Counted from the stretch's first letter, positions 1-12,562 are shown. The stretch: DNA of 64,000 bases from Typha latifolia (GCA_019914945.1 CM034109.1:8734479-8798478), one strand, 5' to 3'. Program-made: numbers and translations. The notes: a model not told the origin generated them from the letters alone.

Positions 1-847
1 GATACAACTGCTGGAAAAGTGCTCCCCCGGGCAACACCACCATCTCTTCTGGTCCTCCTCCTCCTCTTTCCAGTCCCATCCCCAAGTCCTTCACCAAGTA
101 CTCAGCGAACCCGCCTGGCTTGAAGTCTCTCTCCAAGATCCTCTCCCCGAAGATTTCCATCACCTTCGACCCCGCCGCCCCGCTTCTCACAGCCTCGAGA
201 AACGCCTTCTCGTCCAACCCCACCTTCCTCGCGAACACCAACGCCTCGCTGACCCCGACGACGCTTCCGGCGACGGCGATCTGGTTCGCGATCTTCCCGC
301 TTTGCCCGCTTCCTGGTGCACCGAGCCATGTGACCTTCCCTAACAGGTCGAAGAGTGGGGACAGCCAATTGATGACTTCTTGCTCGCCGCCGGCGAGGAT
401 GGCTAGTTTGCCATCCCTGGCGCCGACGTCTCCGCCGGAAACGGGCGCATCGACCGCAAAGCAGCCTTTTTTCCGGGCAGCGGCGGCGATCTCGACGGCA
501 AGGGCGGGTTCGCTGCTGGTGCAGTCGACGAGGACGCCGCCCGAGGGGAGGGCCGGGAGGGCGCCGGAGACGGGATCGAGGATGGCGGCGCGGACGTCGG
601 AGGGGTGGCCGACCATGGTGAATACGACGTCGCTGGAGGCTGCGGCAGCGGCAGGGGAGGCGACGAGGCGGCCATGGAGTCCGGACGCTTTGGAAGTCGT
701 GCGAGCGTAGATGGTGAGGTCGTATCCGGCGGATTCGAGCCGCGCGGCCATGGCGGCGCCCATGACCCCGACCCCGATCCACCCGATCCGTATCGAACCG
801 GGCCAGATTGGTGCCGGGTAACCACGATTTCCTCTACCCTCTTCCAT
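1..847 (-). CDS. 3-hydroxyisobutyrate dehydrogenase-like / glyoxylate reductase-type protein, 3' end beyond window
   Basis: One uninterrupted frame runs from an ATG at 847 to the window edge (282 codons, no stop), so the C-terminus is missing. The N-terminal Rossmann fold shows G25-x-G27-x-x-G30 (GWIGVGVMG) for NAD(P). The substrate-binding signature DAPVSGGD is at 133-140. The catalytic lysine region GSGQSGKIANQ follows, with K185 and N188 placed as in the beta-hydroxyacid dehydrogenase family. Members reduce or oxidise short beta-hydroxyacids or semialdehydes with NAD(P)H. Plant relatives are annotated 3-hydroxyisobutyrate dehydrogenase-like or glyoxylate/succinic semialdehyde reductase, and sequence alone does not fix the substrate. 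The first 18 residues are short and charged, and no clear mitochondrial presequence is seen. Codons are strongly GC-rich, as in many monocot single-exon genes. Family assignment is secure; exact function is not. Confidence 0.9.
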   Translation of the reverse strand, partial: MEEGRGNRGYPAPIWPGSIRIGWIGVGVMGAAMAARLESAGYDLTIYARTTSKASGLHGRLVASPAAAAASSDVVFTMVGHPSDVRAAILDPVSGALPALPSGGVLVDCTSSEPALAVEIAAAARKKGCFAVDAPVSGGDVGARDGKLAILAGGEQEVINWLSPLFDLLGKVTWLGAPGSGQSGKIANQIAVAGSVVGVSEALVFARKVGLDEKAFLEAVRSGAAGSKVMEIFGERILERDFKPGGFAEYLVKDLGMGLERGGGGPEEMVVLPGGALFQQLY

Positions 848-1052
848 CGTAACCCAAACAATCGGAAATTGTCTAACCCCACTAATTCCTTTATAGGGTT
901 AGAGAGCACATGGGGACAAAGGACAAAGTAAGAGATTGGCGGTACCCCAAAAGAATAACAACAACAACAACAAAAAATAAAAAATAAATCCAATTTAAAT
1001 TACATCGTTGGGATAAAGAACAAGAATTGATGGAGAAATTGCAACAATTGTG

Positions 1053-1328
1053 TCAGATATGGCAGCCGCAGCAGACGAAGAAGCATCCGAAAGCGAAGAC
1101 AAGAACAACGGCTTCGACGACGTAAAGCACATGGAAGATTATGTCGTCAACAAGAGAGAAACGTAAATTGACGCGTTTCCATCGCCAAGAAGGGGAGGAG
1201 GACGAGGAGGACGGGGAAGAGAAGCCAAGCTTCCAGTTTCTTGGCCAACGGGAGTCCTTGGCGTTAAGCTTCTTGAACCAACCAAGCCTCATTGTCGCCA
1301 CCGGAGGTGATGGGATTCGAGGCTCCAA
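1053..1328 (-). CDS. Small C-terminally anchored membrane protein, 91 aa, function unknown
   Basis: A 91-codon frame starts MEPRIPSPPVATMRLGWFKK and ends in the cysteine-rich tail FFVCCGCHI. A serine-rich basic stretch occupies about residues 30-55. A hydrophobic segment at about 62-88 (VLYVVEAVVLVFAFGCFF) is long enough for one membrane pass, placing the basic N-terminus probably in the cytosol. Cysteines at the end of the membrane segment could be lipidated, which is inference. I recall small plant proteins of unknown function with this architecture and a CCGCH tail, but cannot verify membership here. It lies 205 bp upstream of the neighbouring dehydrogenase start, on the same strand. The coherent basic-linker-helix layout argues against a chance ORF. 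Confidence 0.6.
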   Translation of the reverse strand: MEPRIPSPPVATMRLGWFKKLNAKDSRWPRNWKLGFSSPSSSSSSPSWRWKRVNLRFSLVDDIIFHVLYVVEAVVLVFAFGCFFVCCGCHI

Positions 1329-3631
1329 ACTATGAGAGATGTCGATGTCAAAATGATGAAATTAATGGGTGCTTTTAAACGGGAGATAGGTGGGCTTTGG
1401 AAACTTCGGCGGGTACGCGGTTTGGCTGGAAGATTGGCCTGAGGAGAATAGAGCTGGCTGGCCTACCACTTGACAAATTTTTCTCTTGTTATGCGTGTTA
1501 CTTCCTGAACAAGGTTGGATGTCTTCTTATAAGGTGGGAAATTTTGTCACAGATGAACCGTTTGGTGGCAAAGGTGAGCTCTTTAACAGCTATCATGTAC
1601 ATCCAAAATTCGATCATCTAGAATTTACTTTAGTCTCTTTCTCAAAGGAAATATATAAATTATGTCAAACATGCTCTTTATTTTCTTTTAGTACACAATA
1701 AGAGAAATAAAAATATGATAGCTGTTATTGAATGAAGTTATACATGGAATTGTGGGAAATATTTTGTGGTTAGGATCTCAAGGTTTGGCTAGGAATTGTA
1801 GGAGTTGCTTGTTGCAACCGATAAAGATTAGTCTTTTATGAATTGCAACAATTCCATGGTCTTTTATTAGGTCATTTTGTGAGATTCGCTGATACCCTAT
1901 CATGTAATCTCAGATATGTTGTGAAAGTAGGAATATTTGAGTAAATATCTACTTTCCAGATGAGTTTTAGACTTTTGGTGTCTTTACAAGAGAACATTAC
2001 ATAATGACTCGGTTCACATATCTCCTTTTCTCCCAAGAAGCATCTCTTGCTTTGGATGAGATGATATTCTCCAGAGTATTTAACCAAATCTTACTGATAG
2101 AGGGGACCACTCAAAATTCATAACCAACTGTTGTGAGTTGTTTGATCAAGGAAAAAAAAAAAAAAATTTGTTGTGACTTGTCGAGAAGCTGGACGGTGAA
2201 GTAATGCTTGATGTGTGGTTGAAGTGAAATAGAATAGTTTTTGCTTATCCTCCATTGCTAGTTGAACAACCAGCTCTTGTGTGACACAAGCAAGATTTTA
2301 TTAGCTTTTACAAGCTTGTTGGTCTCAAGAAACTTTGAAGCAGTATACAAGAAGCTGAAGATAGGCGTTGTGCTCTTACTGAGAGAAAAAAGAAGAAGCA
2401 AGAATCACATGTGATTACTTCATTTGTTGTACCTTATGTTTGAAGACAATTAACTTCATAGTAACTTTGAACAGAATAAGTAATCAGATTGTGGAGAGTT
2501 CTCAGCCAATTTCGTTGATCCATTATTGCACCGGTGTTGGTTGAATCTATTAATCGTTTTTGTGCTGATCCATTACCATCTTTTACAAAAAGGATTAAAA
2601 GCAGAGATTCTGCATGTATGTTCTCATCCTGGTATTATTCATAAAATTTCTGTAGGACCTAATAATTTTCCTGCTAATATTTACTAGCTAATTATATTTG
2701 ATAAAATCTTCAATCGATTACAATTATTCTGGAACATGTTGTTAATTTGCTGGTGGATTGAACTTTTGCAGAACCTTTTTCTTCTTAGACTGATTGGAGT
2801 AAGCAAAATCTATCTACTTCCAGCTGTGATTCTCCTGTCTCAGGTATGAAGCTTTGCAGACTATGCTATTACAGGCTGGGGCCTAACAAGCACGGAACAA
2901 TACATTAGGAAAAGTATGTGAGCATGGCTATAGTCATCTCTGCTTCTAAGAACCTAGAGTAGTGCCTAAAACTGCTTAAGAAAGGAGAGATTTTTTTTTC
3001 CTTTTTCTTATTTATAGAAGTGATGTTAGTGTTCTTCTTGAATCAGATGCTGTGGTTGTTCTATGTTTGTAAACCTCTGTTGGTTGATGGAGGCGGCTGT
3101 GCTTTTAATGTTTCAATGATACAAGGCTGCAGTCTTTTGGTCAAAATAAAAGGTGAAGAGAATGTTAAAACTCATAAGTGGGCCTAATCTTATTTTTAAT
3201 TACACAAATTTTATACATGCTATGCACTATCAATATTACTAATCCCCTTTTTTGGGGGGGGTATGTTTCATATAATTTGGGCTGCAGCCCAAATGTTCGA
3301 CGGCAAATAGTGAATGGGCTCTGAGGTTGGCCCAACTCCTAGTGTTTAGGATCTTGGACCAGACAATATGAGCTTCAGAGATGGCATTTGTATACATCGA
3401 TCGATCTGAACCAAGTTGGTGGTCTAATGGGGCCCAAACATCCCATTCGACTCAAGACAAAGTTAGGTTAGGAGTTGAGATCACATCAATACAACCCTAA
3501 ACATCTAATCTAACAACTTTATAGATTCGATATAGAAATATTCCTATGCTTTAGATCTAATGGTGATGTCAAATTCAGTAGCTACCAGTTTTGTCTCAGA
3601 AAGGCTACATGCCAAATATCGCATAATGCGA
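1329..3631. other. Gene-poor spacer
   Basis: The first few hundred bases are the probable promoter of the small membrane protein gene on the minus strand. Beyond that the sequence is AT-rich, with homopolymer runs near 2151-2166. I see no credible gene; the ORFs here are 60-75 codons without recognisable motifs. Confidence 0.6.
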
Positions 3632-3790
3632 AGCTTGTTAAGGTTTACAGTTTAGGGTTTAACTTTCGGCATATCGTCCTCCAATCGGATCAAACCAAGG
3701 AGGAGCAAGGAGAAGAAGGGAGCTTGTTAAGGTTTACAGTTTAGGGTTTAACTTTCAGCATATCGTCCTCCAATCGGATCAAGCCGAAGA
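3632..3790. repeat. Tandem duplication of an 89-bp unit carrying telo-box-like motifs
   Basis: The unit at 3632-3720 is repeated from 3721 to about 3790, with only a few differences (for example TTTCGGC versus TTTCAGC). Each copy carries TTTAGGGTTTA, which contains the plant telomere repeat / telo-box core. The second copy loses similarity after about 70 bp. No gene is attached to it. Confidence 0.85.
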
Positions 3791-3979
3791 GAAGGACGCC
3801 ACAGAGTGAAGTAAAGCTAAGGAGAGTACAAAACTACTCTATGTTCCAATTGACAACACTTGAGCAATGTTGTTGAAAGAGGAGCATGGTGCACTGTTCT
3901 TGAAAACGGATCATCATGGACATACATGCTTTTATTATTATTTTTATTTCTTCTATTTACCACCCTCTCCTTTTAATAA

Positions 3980-4011
<32 letters not shown>

Positions 4012-7000
4012 GCTATCAATATAAAAAGTTGATGGAGACCACCTCCTAACCCCGGGCGCCAATTCACAGGAAAGACAGACAGACATCTTTGTACTCTTTG
4101 GGAGTCGAAATCTAAATCTATAAAGCTCAGTTAAAGTAATAAGGTTGACATTTTATCCTACCAGGCCCATGACCTCCTCATGTGCATGTGCAAGAGCGCC
4201 ATGCACATGCGCATGTTTGCTAGGGTTCCATGGCCATAGGGATAATAATATGGGTATGCATATGCATGGCAGTTTCTAGTTTCACACTTTCATATTTGTC
4301 ATGATAAGATGCTCTTTTTTTTTGGAATGATGTACTCCTCCTGCATTTTTAATAAAATTACCAAGAAAAACACCTTATTTTTGTTGCCATATTTTCAACA
4401 AAAAAAAAAACAACCAATAGGGTATTTTTCTATGATTTAGTTAGAAAACAAGGGACATAAAAAAATTTTTAAAAAAAAGGAAAAACTTTTTCTTATTTTA
4501 ATTTAATAGAGCAAGTCATAGAGTCTAGAGTCCGTACTAGATAGTAAAAAAAATTTAAAAAAAAAAAAACAATGCCAATGAAATATCGTTCGCATAGTTT
4601 AAAAAATGCTCATCTTGTATATTATATGATTGTTTTCCGATTGAGTGTATAGTTTTGAGCTTCCTACGTGAAGTCCAAGCTAATAACTTTTGGAGTCCAA
4701 GATATAGTGTGAAATCTCTTGAAGTTTCTTTTATTTTATATTGAAGCCTTGAAAGAGACTTATGTGGGAAGATTCTCTCAACTTATATTAAAAATATATA
4801 TATAATAAAAAAATGACATAAAATAACTCCTCGAATTATCCACCATTGCTAGACGAAGTCAAAAGCAAAACTATTTGGGAATGACACCACCACCTGCCAC
4901 ATTTTGAATTATAAAATCCACACCTTTATTAACTATCTTTGACATGTATCATGTAAGCTTGTGCAATATATATATATAATGGACTCCCAACTCGTAATAT
5001 TATATATCTATTCATGGAAAATCCTATGCCCACAAATTGTTCACGATTTGAGAAAGATTTCTTTTTCAGCTCTCACCCTATATTATTTGTTTATTGAGGT
5101 TTATATATGATGACTCTTGCTTCACTTGGGATACTTCTCTAAAAATTGAATGAAAATTATATATGTATATATTTTCAGGGAGGTGGAGAATTAATTTGGT
5201 TGTATGTGGAATAAAGAAAAGAGAGATGGATATAGCTAACAGAATTTAGCTAACCTTTGCTATTTGTTTTGGGATCTTGGAAGGATGAGATTATGAGAAG
5301 AAGACCTTTATCTTGTTCTCTTATTACCTCTTCTTCCAAGTCGAAAGGTCTAAAATCTTCCACAGACCCACTTGCACCTTTTTAGTGCCCATTAAAAGAT
5401 CCCTGATGGAACTCCTATTGATAAGACTTGGGTCTTTAGACCAAGTCAAGTTCTCTCTTTGACCACTTCCATAATATCTATATATTCCAGTCTTATTCAA
5501 AAAAAATTAAAAAAAAACTCTTATTTATATATTTGAAGATGACCTCCTCCTCCTTTTCCACCTTCATGTAAGCTTAGAGAAACCATCTCATACTACAGTT
5601 TTAGTCAAGAGTAATGCTAAAGGTATTTTAAATACTATGTAATATACAGAAAGATTGACAGTTATTTATTAGGTTATATAGTTGCTTATAACTTGCCATG
5701 TAGGGTATTCTGTATATTAATACCATCATTTAAAGAGACTATTAAAAATGGATTAAGATTCTATACATGCTACACCGTCAACATATCTATCATCCTATCG
5801 TATCAAATTCCACGACCTTTGTATGGATGTAATTTTCTTTTTACAATTTCAAGCACAAATAAAAGTCATTGGATAAATGACATGTCTAAATTGATCCATA
5901 CAAATTAGCCCACACTCACAGAAGATAAAATATAAAAAAAACTTTTTTTTTTACTTAATTATATAGGATACTAAAATTAGTCTAATCTGAGGAGCCTTCT
6001 CACTCTCTCCCTAGAGTACTGGTCCACATTGCAATGTAGAAGATTTTTTTTTACCATGAATAAATCAAACAGTGACATATTTTGGCGGTGTTAAAACTCT
6101 AGAACGAGATATCGTCAAGTCTATGGGGAATATTATACTCTTTACGCTTGATTCCTTGATCCCTTATAAGTATCAAATCTTCCACGTCTTAAACTTGATT
6201 GTCTTCTAATTCATGTTGCAATAAGCCAATGGCCAAGTAATAACACATTGGTCGTATAGGAAAAGAGTCTTACTTCGAGGGAGAGGAAAACAAAGAAGGG
6301 AGAATTAATAAAGTTATACACACGTACATTAATAGCCACAAATATATTTCTTTATCATGTGTTTAAGTACTTGTTCAAAGGATTCTAAGGGATGATTCAA
6401 GATGTTGAAATTGAAATCACTTTCTCTAGTGGATGCCTTAATCTATCCCCGTGCCATATAAATTGTAGACAGTTGACTAGATCTCTCAAAGAATTAGTGT
6501 CACTTTTTATCCTTGACAATTAGGTGAAGAATGCAAAGACTTAACAAGTAGACATGATGATGTTCTTCTAGAACTAAGCTAATGATTTTTTCTTGCTCGT
6601 TGATTTTCTGATTAGATGAACGTCAGTAGTAGGAAAGATGGGTCTTATTTGATGTATCTTTTTGTTAAAACGGTGAAGTAAATAAGTCCAGAATTCTGAG
6701 CTTAATTAGCGGAATAATGTTGTTTATGTCAAAGGTAGATTTGGAGGCAATGGATGGCTATCTTTTTTAGATTTGAAAAATTCTCGGTGCTCCTCCCCTT
6801 GTTAATCTCTTGGTGTCTCTCTCTTGATGGCTATTAAATTTAATTAGCCTAAGTCTACTTTTCTCAAAATAATAATAATAATAATAATAATAAGTTAGGA
6901 GATTACCTTAGATAATAGTATAGTTTATTAATAGTTTATATTTGCACCTGACAGAGATCCCGATAGAGTTCTTAGATCATGAGTTCAAGCTTTGCTGGGA

Positions 7001-8435
7001 TATACATTGTTGGTGTGTTATCCATTACACCTTAAAAAAAAATTTAAGGCTTTTGAGCAACTCCTAACTTGAGTTAAAAAAATTTCGATCTTTTTATTTT
7101 TTTTTTTTTTGGGTATCAAAATCTGTATCACTATTTAGTAAAGTTAAGAAAGTTCTTAGTCCACGGAATTTTTAATTTTAAAATAAAGGCGAGGAAAAAG
7201 CCAAGGAGATCTAAAGCCGCTTTTGCTTTTGCTCTTCGGCTTTTATTTCCGGACAAATGCGAATGCATTATGCAAGGGGTCCCCAAAACTTGAGAAAGGC
7301 CGATCTCACGTGAACCTGACTTCACTTATCGGGTTTCGGATCCCAAATGGCCAAATTAATAATACAGATCATTTTAATCTTTTCATATCTTAGCATTTTT
7401 TTTCTCTTTTAGTGATTTTAAATAATTTTTTGCAAATGTCGAAATTATTTTTAATATACATCCATTTTATTGACAGTTCGGATCTTAATGATACCGATAT
7501 GAAGTTGTTAGTAACCGTAGGCGGTCTCCGAGCTAGAGGTTGATTAAACTTTATATATTTTAAGATAATAGTTATACGAACTCTAGCCCTAATTCGATTT
7601 GATTCGACCCGACCCCGATCTGAACCTATTGGTGAGAATACCATCATGGTTGCCAAAGTGAGATTCCTGCAGTCCTGGTTGCATATAAATGTCATGGTCA
7701 TGGTTGCACAAAGGCACAACATGCAACCTGCTCCTCTTCCACATCGAAAGGGACGTTCGCACACTAGACTTCAAATTCTCCACCAAACTCTCACCATTGT
7801 TCTAATCAATATAATGACTTCACGTGGTCAACAATATCATGCTCTTCTTATTCTCTATCTATATATCTATCTAAAGCTTTTTATTCTCATTAAACAAGAA
7901 AGAGGCACGATTAATGGTCACTGTCTCTTAGAGTCCAAGTAATCCCCTCCCAGTCTAAAAATATGGTTTGCAATCGTACGTTTCTAAACCCCACTCGTTA
8001 ATTATCAGATTGGTGGTGCGTGATATATCCACGTTTTTCTTATCGGTCCTACTATTCTGCACTTATTATCGTTATAACTCTTACAGTTTCCCTGTTGTGA
8101 CTGTACCCTTCTCTACCGTCTTTGACCTTGGAGTCATTTAATATGTATACAAAAGTTAGCACAGGATGGTCTCTGGAGTTTGGCTAAAAGGTAGAGTTTT
8201 GATCCTGAGATCTTAGAGTGCAGTCCTCCTAAGTAAAAGTTATCGGCTGGGAAGTTCAAGATATATATCATCTTCTTTTGTTTTATTTTCCTTAGGTTCG
8301 GTGCCGTATGCTATGGAGCCGGGTCACTTATGGTTATAATAGAGCCATAACACGCCAACCCTCGTTCTTCTTCTGCCTTTCATACAACTCTCTTCATATT
8401 GTGTTTATTTGTCATGCTGTCTTCGATGATTAATA

Positions 8436-8437
<2 letters not shown>
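3791..8437. other. AT-rich gene-poor spacer with simple repeats
   Basis: A pyrimidine microsatellite (CT)n lies at about 3981-4012 and (AAT)n at about 6868-6893. Many A/T homopolymers occur, such as 4549-4570. ORFs of 60-124 codons here show no family motifs. Degenerate transposon debris is likely, but I cannot name an element. Confidence 0.55.

Positions 8438-8492
<55 letters not shown>
8438..8492. repeat. (TA)n microsatellite
   Basis: About 55 bp of uninterrupted TA dinucleotides. It is the first of two long TA tracts about 135 bp apart. Confidence 0.95.
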
Positions 8493-8493
<1 letters not shown>

Positions 8494-8625
8494 TACACTA
8501 ATTCCAATGGTGATGATCCGTAGTAGGTGGTACGTATTTAATTATTTAAGACTTCAATTAAACAGAAGCTAAAAGAATTCTTTGTGACATTGTGAATTAG
8601 TCAAACCATGGCAGATCATAAGCAC

Positions 8626-8627
<2 letters not shown>

Positions 8628-8687
<60 letters not shown>
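8628..8687. repeat. (TA)n microsatellite
   Basis: About 60 bp of uninterrupted TA dinucleotides, the second tract of the pair. Such tracts are hypervariable and able to extrude cruciforms. Confidence 0.95.
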
Positions 8688-8689
<2 letters not shown>

Positions 8690-9446
8690 GGTGAGCCAGA
8701 TCAAGTTTGGACTCCCAAAATATTTAGAATCCCCTAGTTGACATATTATTCGGACCCATGGACTAAAATAATCCCTCCCTTATGGGAGTCGTTTATGTTA
8801 CATTGTTCAGGTATGCAATTTTGACTAAAGATTGTCCCTTTCTAATAATTTTAGCTTTAATATTATCAAATGTCAAACCTTCTACCAATAATAGTGACAA
8901 GTTTCCTACCATCATTAATGCCGAGGAGGACTGCCCCCCTCTCTCTCTCTTTCTCTCTCCCCTGTTTAATATTATTACCATCATGAAGTCCAAAGTTGAA
9001 GACACATGAGAATGGCATCATATTTTTTTTTATTTATTTAAAAAACTCCTGTATATAGACCAAAAGTTGAATAGATTCAACTCTTCTTCCAGCCTCATAG
9101 TATGAACTTAATTTCTTATTACAAAGAAAATTAATAAAATCTCTTGTACCGTAACTGGTAGGTGTGACATATATCACAATTTTATAAACGTGGCGTAGCT
9201 AGATGGAATAATTTGCAGCCGTGACACCCAATTTAGGTACAAATTTGTAATTAGCACCTATCGATTTGTGACAGGTAATCCTCTAATCACAATTCGCGTA
9301 CATATGAACGGGCTCGTTGCTCTTCTACTGCCTCCTCTGTGCCGAGTTCACACGTAAGCCGCTCACAAGTACACCGAAAGTTGCTTATGGCCGTTGGATC
9401 TTGATCGTACGCATCAGCGAGGGAGGGGGAGGGGGAGGTGGTCTCC

Positions 9447-9534
9447 CACGTGCGTAAGACCGGTCAAATGACGGTGGACACGTGTCAGCGGAGCTCTCGC
9501 GAGGGTAGAAGGAAGAAGGTTTGAACGTTTGACC
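9447..9534. promoter_or_regulatory. W-box and G-box cluster upstream of the WRKY gene
   Basis: Within 90 bp there are two G-box cores CACGTG (9447-9452 and 9479-9484, the latter inside ACACGTGTC, an ABRE-like context). There are also two W-boxes in opposite orientation: GGTCAA at 9462-9467 (TTGACC on the minus strand) and TTGACC at 9529-9534. W-boxes bind WRKY proteins; G-boxes bind bZIP/bHLH factors. The position about 340-430 bp upstream of the WRKY start codon fits a stress- and ABA-responsive promoter with possible auto- or cross-regulation. The motifs are seen directly; activity is inferred. Confidence 0.6.
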
Positions 9535-9874
9535 ACCGGAATTTCCACCGTCCGGCTCGCGTTCCATGTGACCGACTGTAGCCGGTGCCAGCTCCAAATT
9601 GCGGTCGCTGACCAGACCCATCGCCAGGCGACCGGGTGTAGCCGTAGACTATTCCACCGCCCATTCCCTCTATTTTACTACAAATACTTCTTTTTAGTAC
9701 AAAATTAAAATCCATTTCAAGAAGTCTTCCGTTCAACCCTATCTATCTATCTATCCAAAACTCTGGACCAAAACAAAAGCATAGGAAGACCAAAGCTTAG
9801 AGCCTTAGAACTCCTCCTTCCCCTTCTCCTCCTCAACGCCTCTCTCGCGCTCTCTATCTAACACAACACTCTCC

Positions 9875-11153
9875 ATGTCAGGAGAGAAGGGAGATCTCTA
9901 CCACCATTACAATCCCCTCTTCCAGGCCGATAGAGACTACTTCTCTGATCTATCATTACTATTCTCGCAGAGGCCGGGAAGCACTAGTAGTGTGTCGAAT
10001 GATCTACCGGGCACCGACGCGCCGTCGGCCAGCTTAATAGACTACCATGGCTTGATCGACTACGGCGCGCTTGCGAGGGCCTTCGACGTGCCATGCTCGT
10101 CGTCGGATGATCCGTTTAGCCTCCGAGACGGGGCGGTGAAGCGCCAGGAGCTTGCGGTGGATACGAATTGTGTTGGTGGTAATAATCTGACTGAGTCAGC
10201 TGGGGGCGATGCGAGCGCGGCGCCGATCACGCCGAACTCGTCGGTTTCTTGGTCCTCTACTGAGGCGGCCGGAGAGGAGGACTCGGGCCGGTGCAAGAAG
10301 GATCAGATGAAGCAGGAGGAGGAGGGGGAGGAGGAGAAGCAGCAGGTTAAAGTTGGTGATGAGGGAGGTGACAAATCTAAGAAAGTGTAAGTTTTCGTTA
10401 TTTTTTTCCTCTTCCTTGAGATTGATTTGGTTTTGATTTGCCGAATGTGAACAGTTCAAAGTATGTTAAAATTTGGTTACTTTTTGTTGATCCTCCATCT
10501 GCAAGTGTGAACATCTACTAGGGTTTCGTCGCCTTGCCTAACAAAACAAAACAAAACTATTTTAGGGTTTCCCTAGTTCCTTTGGATTAAAAGGTCTATA
10601 TTCCCTTTTCCTTTACCAGTACTCCTCTCTTTCTTTTTTGACTATGTGATCTTACCATCCTTCTGGCATTAGGGGAAGAATGAGCAAGAGTTGAGCTGCA
10701 TGTTTCAGTTCTTCAAGGTCCCTTCCGACTTCTTCTTTGAATTGAAAATAGGGGAAGACAGTGTGTTAGTAATTAAGTTGAAACCTTAGACCAGGACGGG
10801 TAGATCTCCAGATTTAAGAGATAGCTAGCAGATGTTTGAAGCAAGAGAATGGTGTGGTTCCTTTCAGGGAAATGGACTACTCATCCTAGTATCGGTAGAA
10901 CTTTGATCATCACTTTGCCTTTCTCTAATAGTAAACTGACTGCCTGAGCTCAATCAAACAGGAGCAAGCCCAAGAGTAAAGGAGAGAAAAGGCAAAGGCA
11001 ACCTCGCTTCGCTTTCGTTACGAAGAGCGAGGTGGACCACCTCGAAGACGGCTACCGGTGGCGGAAGTACGGCCAGAAAGCAGTCAAGAACAGTCCTTAT
11101 CCAAGGTCAGTAAATTAATCGTTCATAGATCTCTTAATTGTACTCCTCCATTA

Positions 11154-11194
<41 letters not shown>

Positions 11195-11609
11195 GTATGT
11201 CCTTTACTAATTTTGAGCATGGAATCATAATCCTCGCCGCAGGAGCTACTACCGGTGCACGACACAGAAGTGCTCGGTGAAGAAGAGGGTGGAGAGATCG
11301 TATCAAGATCCGTCGATCGTGATCACGACGTACGAGGGCCAGCACACGCATCAGAGCCCCGCGACCCTCAGAGGGAGCGCGCACATCTTGCCGCCGCCGC
11401 CGCCGGCCGCGGTGCCCGCTATGAGGCAAAGCTTCCTCCAGGATCTTCTCGTGCCCCAAGTGAGCCACCCTATGCAGCAAATGCAAGCAAACCCTAACGT
11501 TTACCTGCCAACCCTACCACCTAGCACTCTTCAGCAGCTCCAATTCCCCGACTATGGTCTCTTGCAAGACATTGTTCCTTCCTTCATGCAACATAGCCAT
11601 CAACCATGA
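9875..11609 (+). CDS. WRKY28/71-like: WRKY transcription factor, group IIc (WRKY28/71/8-like)
   Basis: Three exons, 9875-10386, 10962-11105 and 11243-11609, give 340 aa. Donors are GTAAGT and GTCAGT; acceptors are CAG. The DNA-binding domain has WRKYGQK at 204-210 and a zinc ligand set C224-x4-C229-x23-H253-x-H255, the C2H2 pattern of group II. The second intron falls inside the domain after SPYPR, the conserved R-type position. The preceding [20 protein letters not shown] and following [19 protein letters not shown] match subgroup IIc. The N-terminal 170 residues are acidic and Ser-rich, probably regulatory, with a [10 protein letters not shown] basic patch as likely nuclear signal just before the domain. 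The C-terminal [12 protein letters not shown] recalls the WRKY8/28/71 clade. It should act in the nucleus on W-boxes in stress or developmental programmes. Intron 2 holds a (TA)n tract at 11155-11191. Confidence 0.95.
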
Positions 11610-12511
11610 GAGTACTTCTCTAGATCTCTCTCTATCATCCTCTCTAGGTTATCTATTCCCACTACTATAATTCCACTGCTAATGTACATGTACCTAATTC
11701 TGAGGCCATGGACTCAAAACTAGTATTGTAGAGATAGAGTATCATGAATTTATCTTTCCGACTCGTTGGAGAGAGGAATGTTCTCCTTTTGTTTCATATA
11801 ATACCCACTTCAGATTTCATGTTTAAATTTTTCAACAGCTAGCGATGCTTCAATGGATTCTTTTCTGCTGCATTAAATGGTGAATTGTGTGAAAAATGGC
11901 AATTATAGATCCAGGACTAGACTTGTGATTATTAGTTTGCTCGTTTTCTTCTCTTGTTCTCGGTAAGATCTAGTGTATGTTGTCATGATCTAGTAATGAT
12001 AGAGGATGGAAAATATATAGTAGATCAATCCACAAGGCATTCAAGTCATAGAAGGAATAATACCAAGGGACTGTAGAAAGTCTAAAGGGCTATCAAGTAT
12101 CAAACCAGGGACCCATATGTACCTAATTTATTTACTCCTTGCAGACCTTGGACTGAATGATGTATGACTTGTATAATTTTTCCTTACGTCTAAAGTCAAG
12201 ATCACTATCTATTTGCATGAAAAAAAACAAAGGCGAGTGGTTCTTTTTTTTTCATTTATAATAATGGAGATATATTGGTATATGTCATGAAATTACTCAT
12301 CGAGCTATGAAATAATATGAGAGTTAGAAGGATGCTATTGATGTTAATGATTACTATCTTTCTTCTTTTGCGTTATTAGCTGTGTAATGGTTGAGAGATG
12401 ATATATTCCTCACTCGCTGTCTTTTGTTTTGTTGCTACTTGGTGGTGGTATAGATAAATTCAGTTTTGAGATTTCGTAATGGAATTGAGCTAGTTTTTTG
12501 TTTGGTTTTGT

Positions 12512-12562
<51 letters not shown>

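Noticed and set aside
102..993. Several overlapping ORFs at the left edge, both strands
   Set aside because: Out-of-frame shadows of the GC-rich dehydrogenase gene, whose real frame shows nucleotide-binding and catalytic motifs.
7390..7942. ORFs of 65-124 codons on both strands
   Set aside because: No recognisable motif, no splice context, and overlapping frames on both strands in gene-poor DNA.
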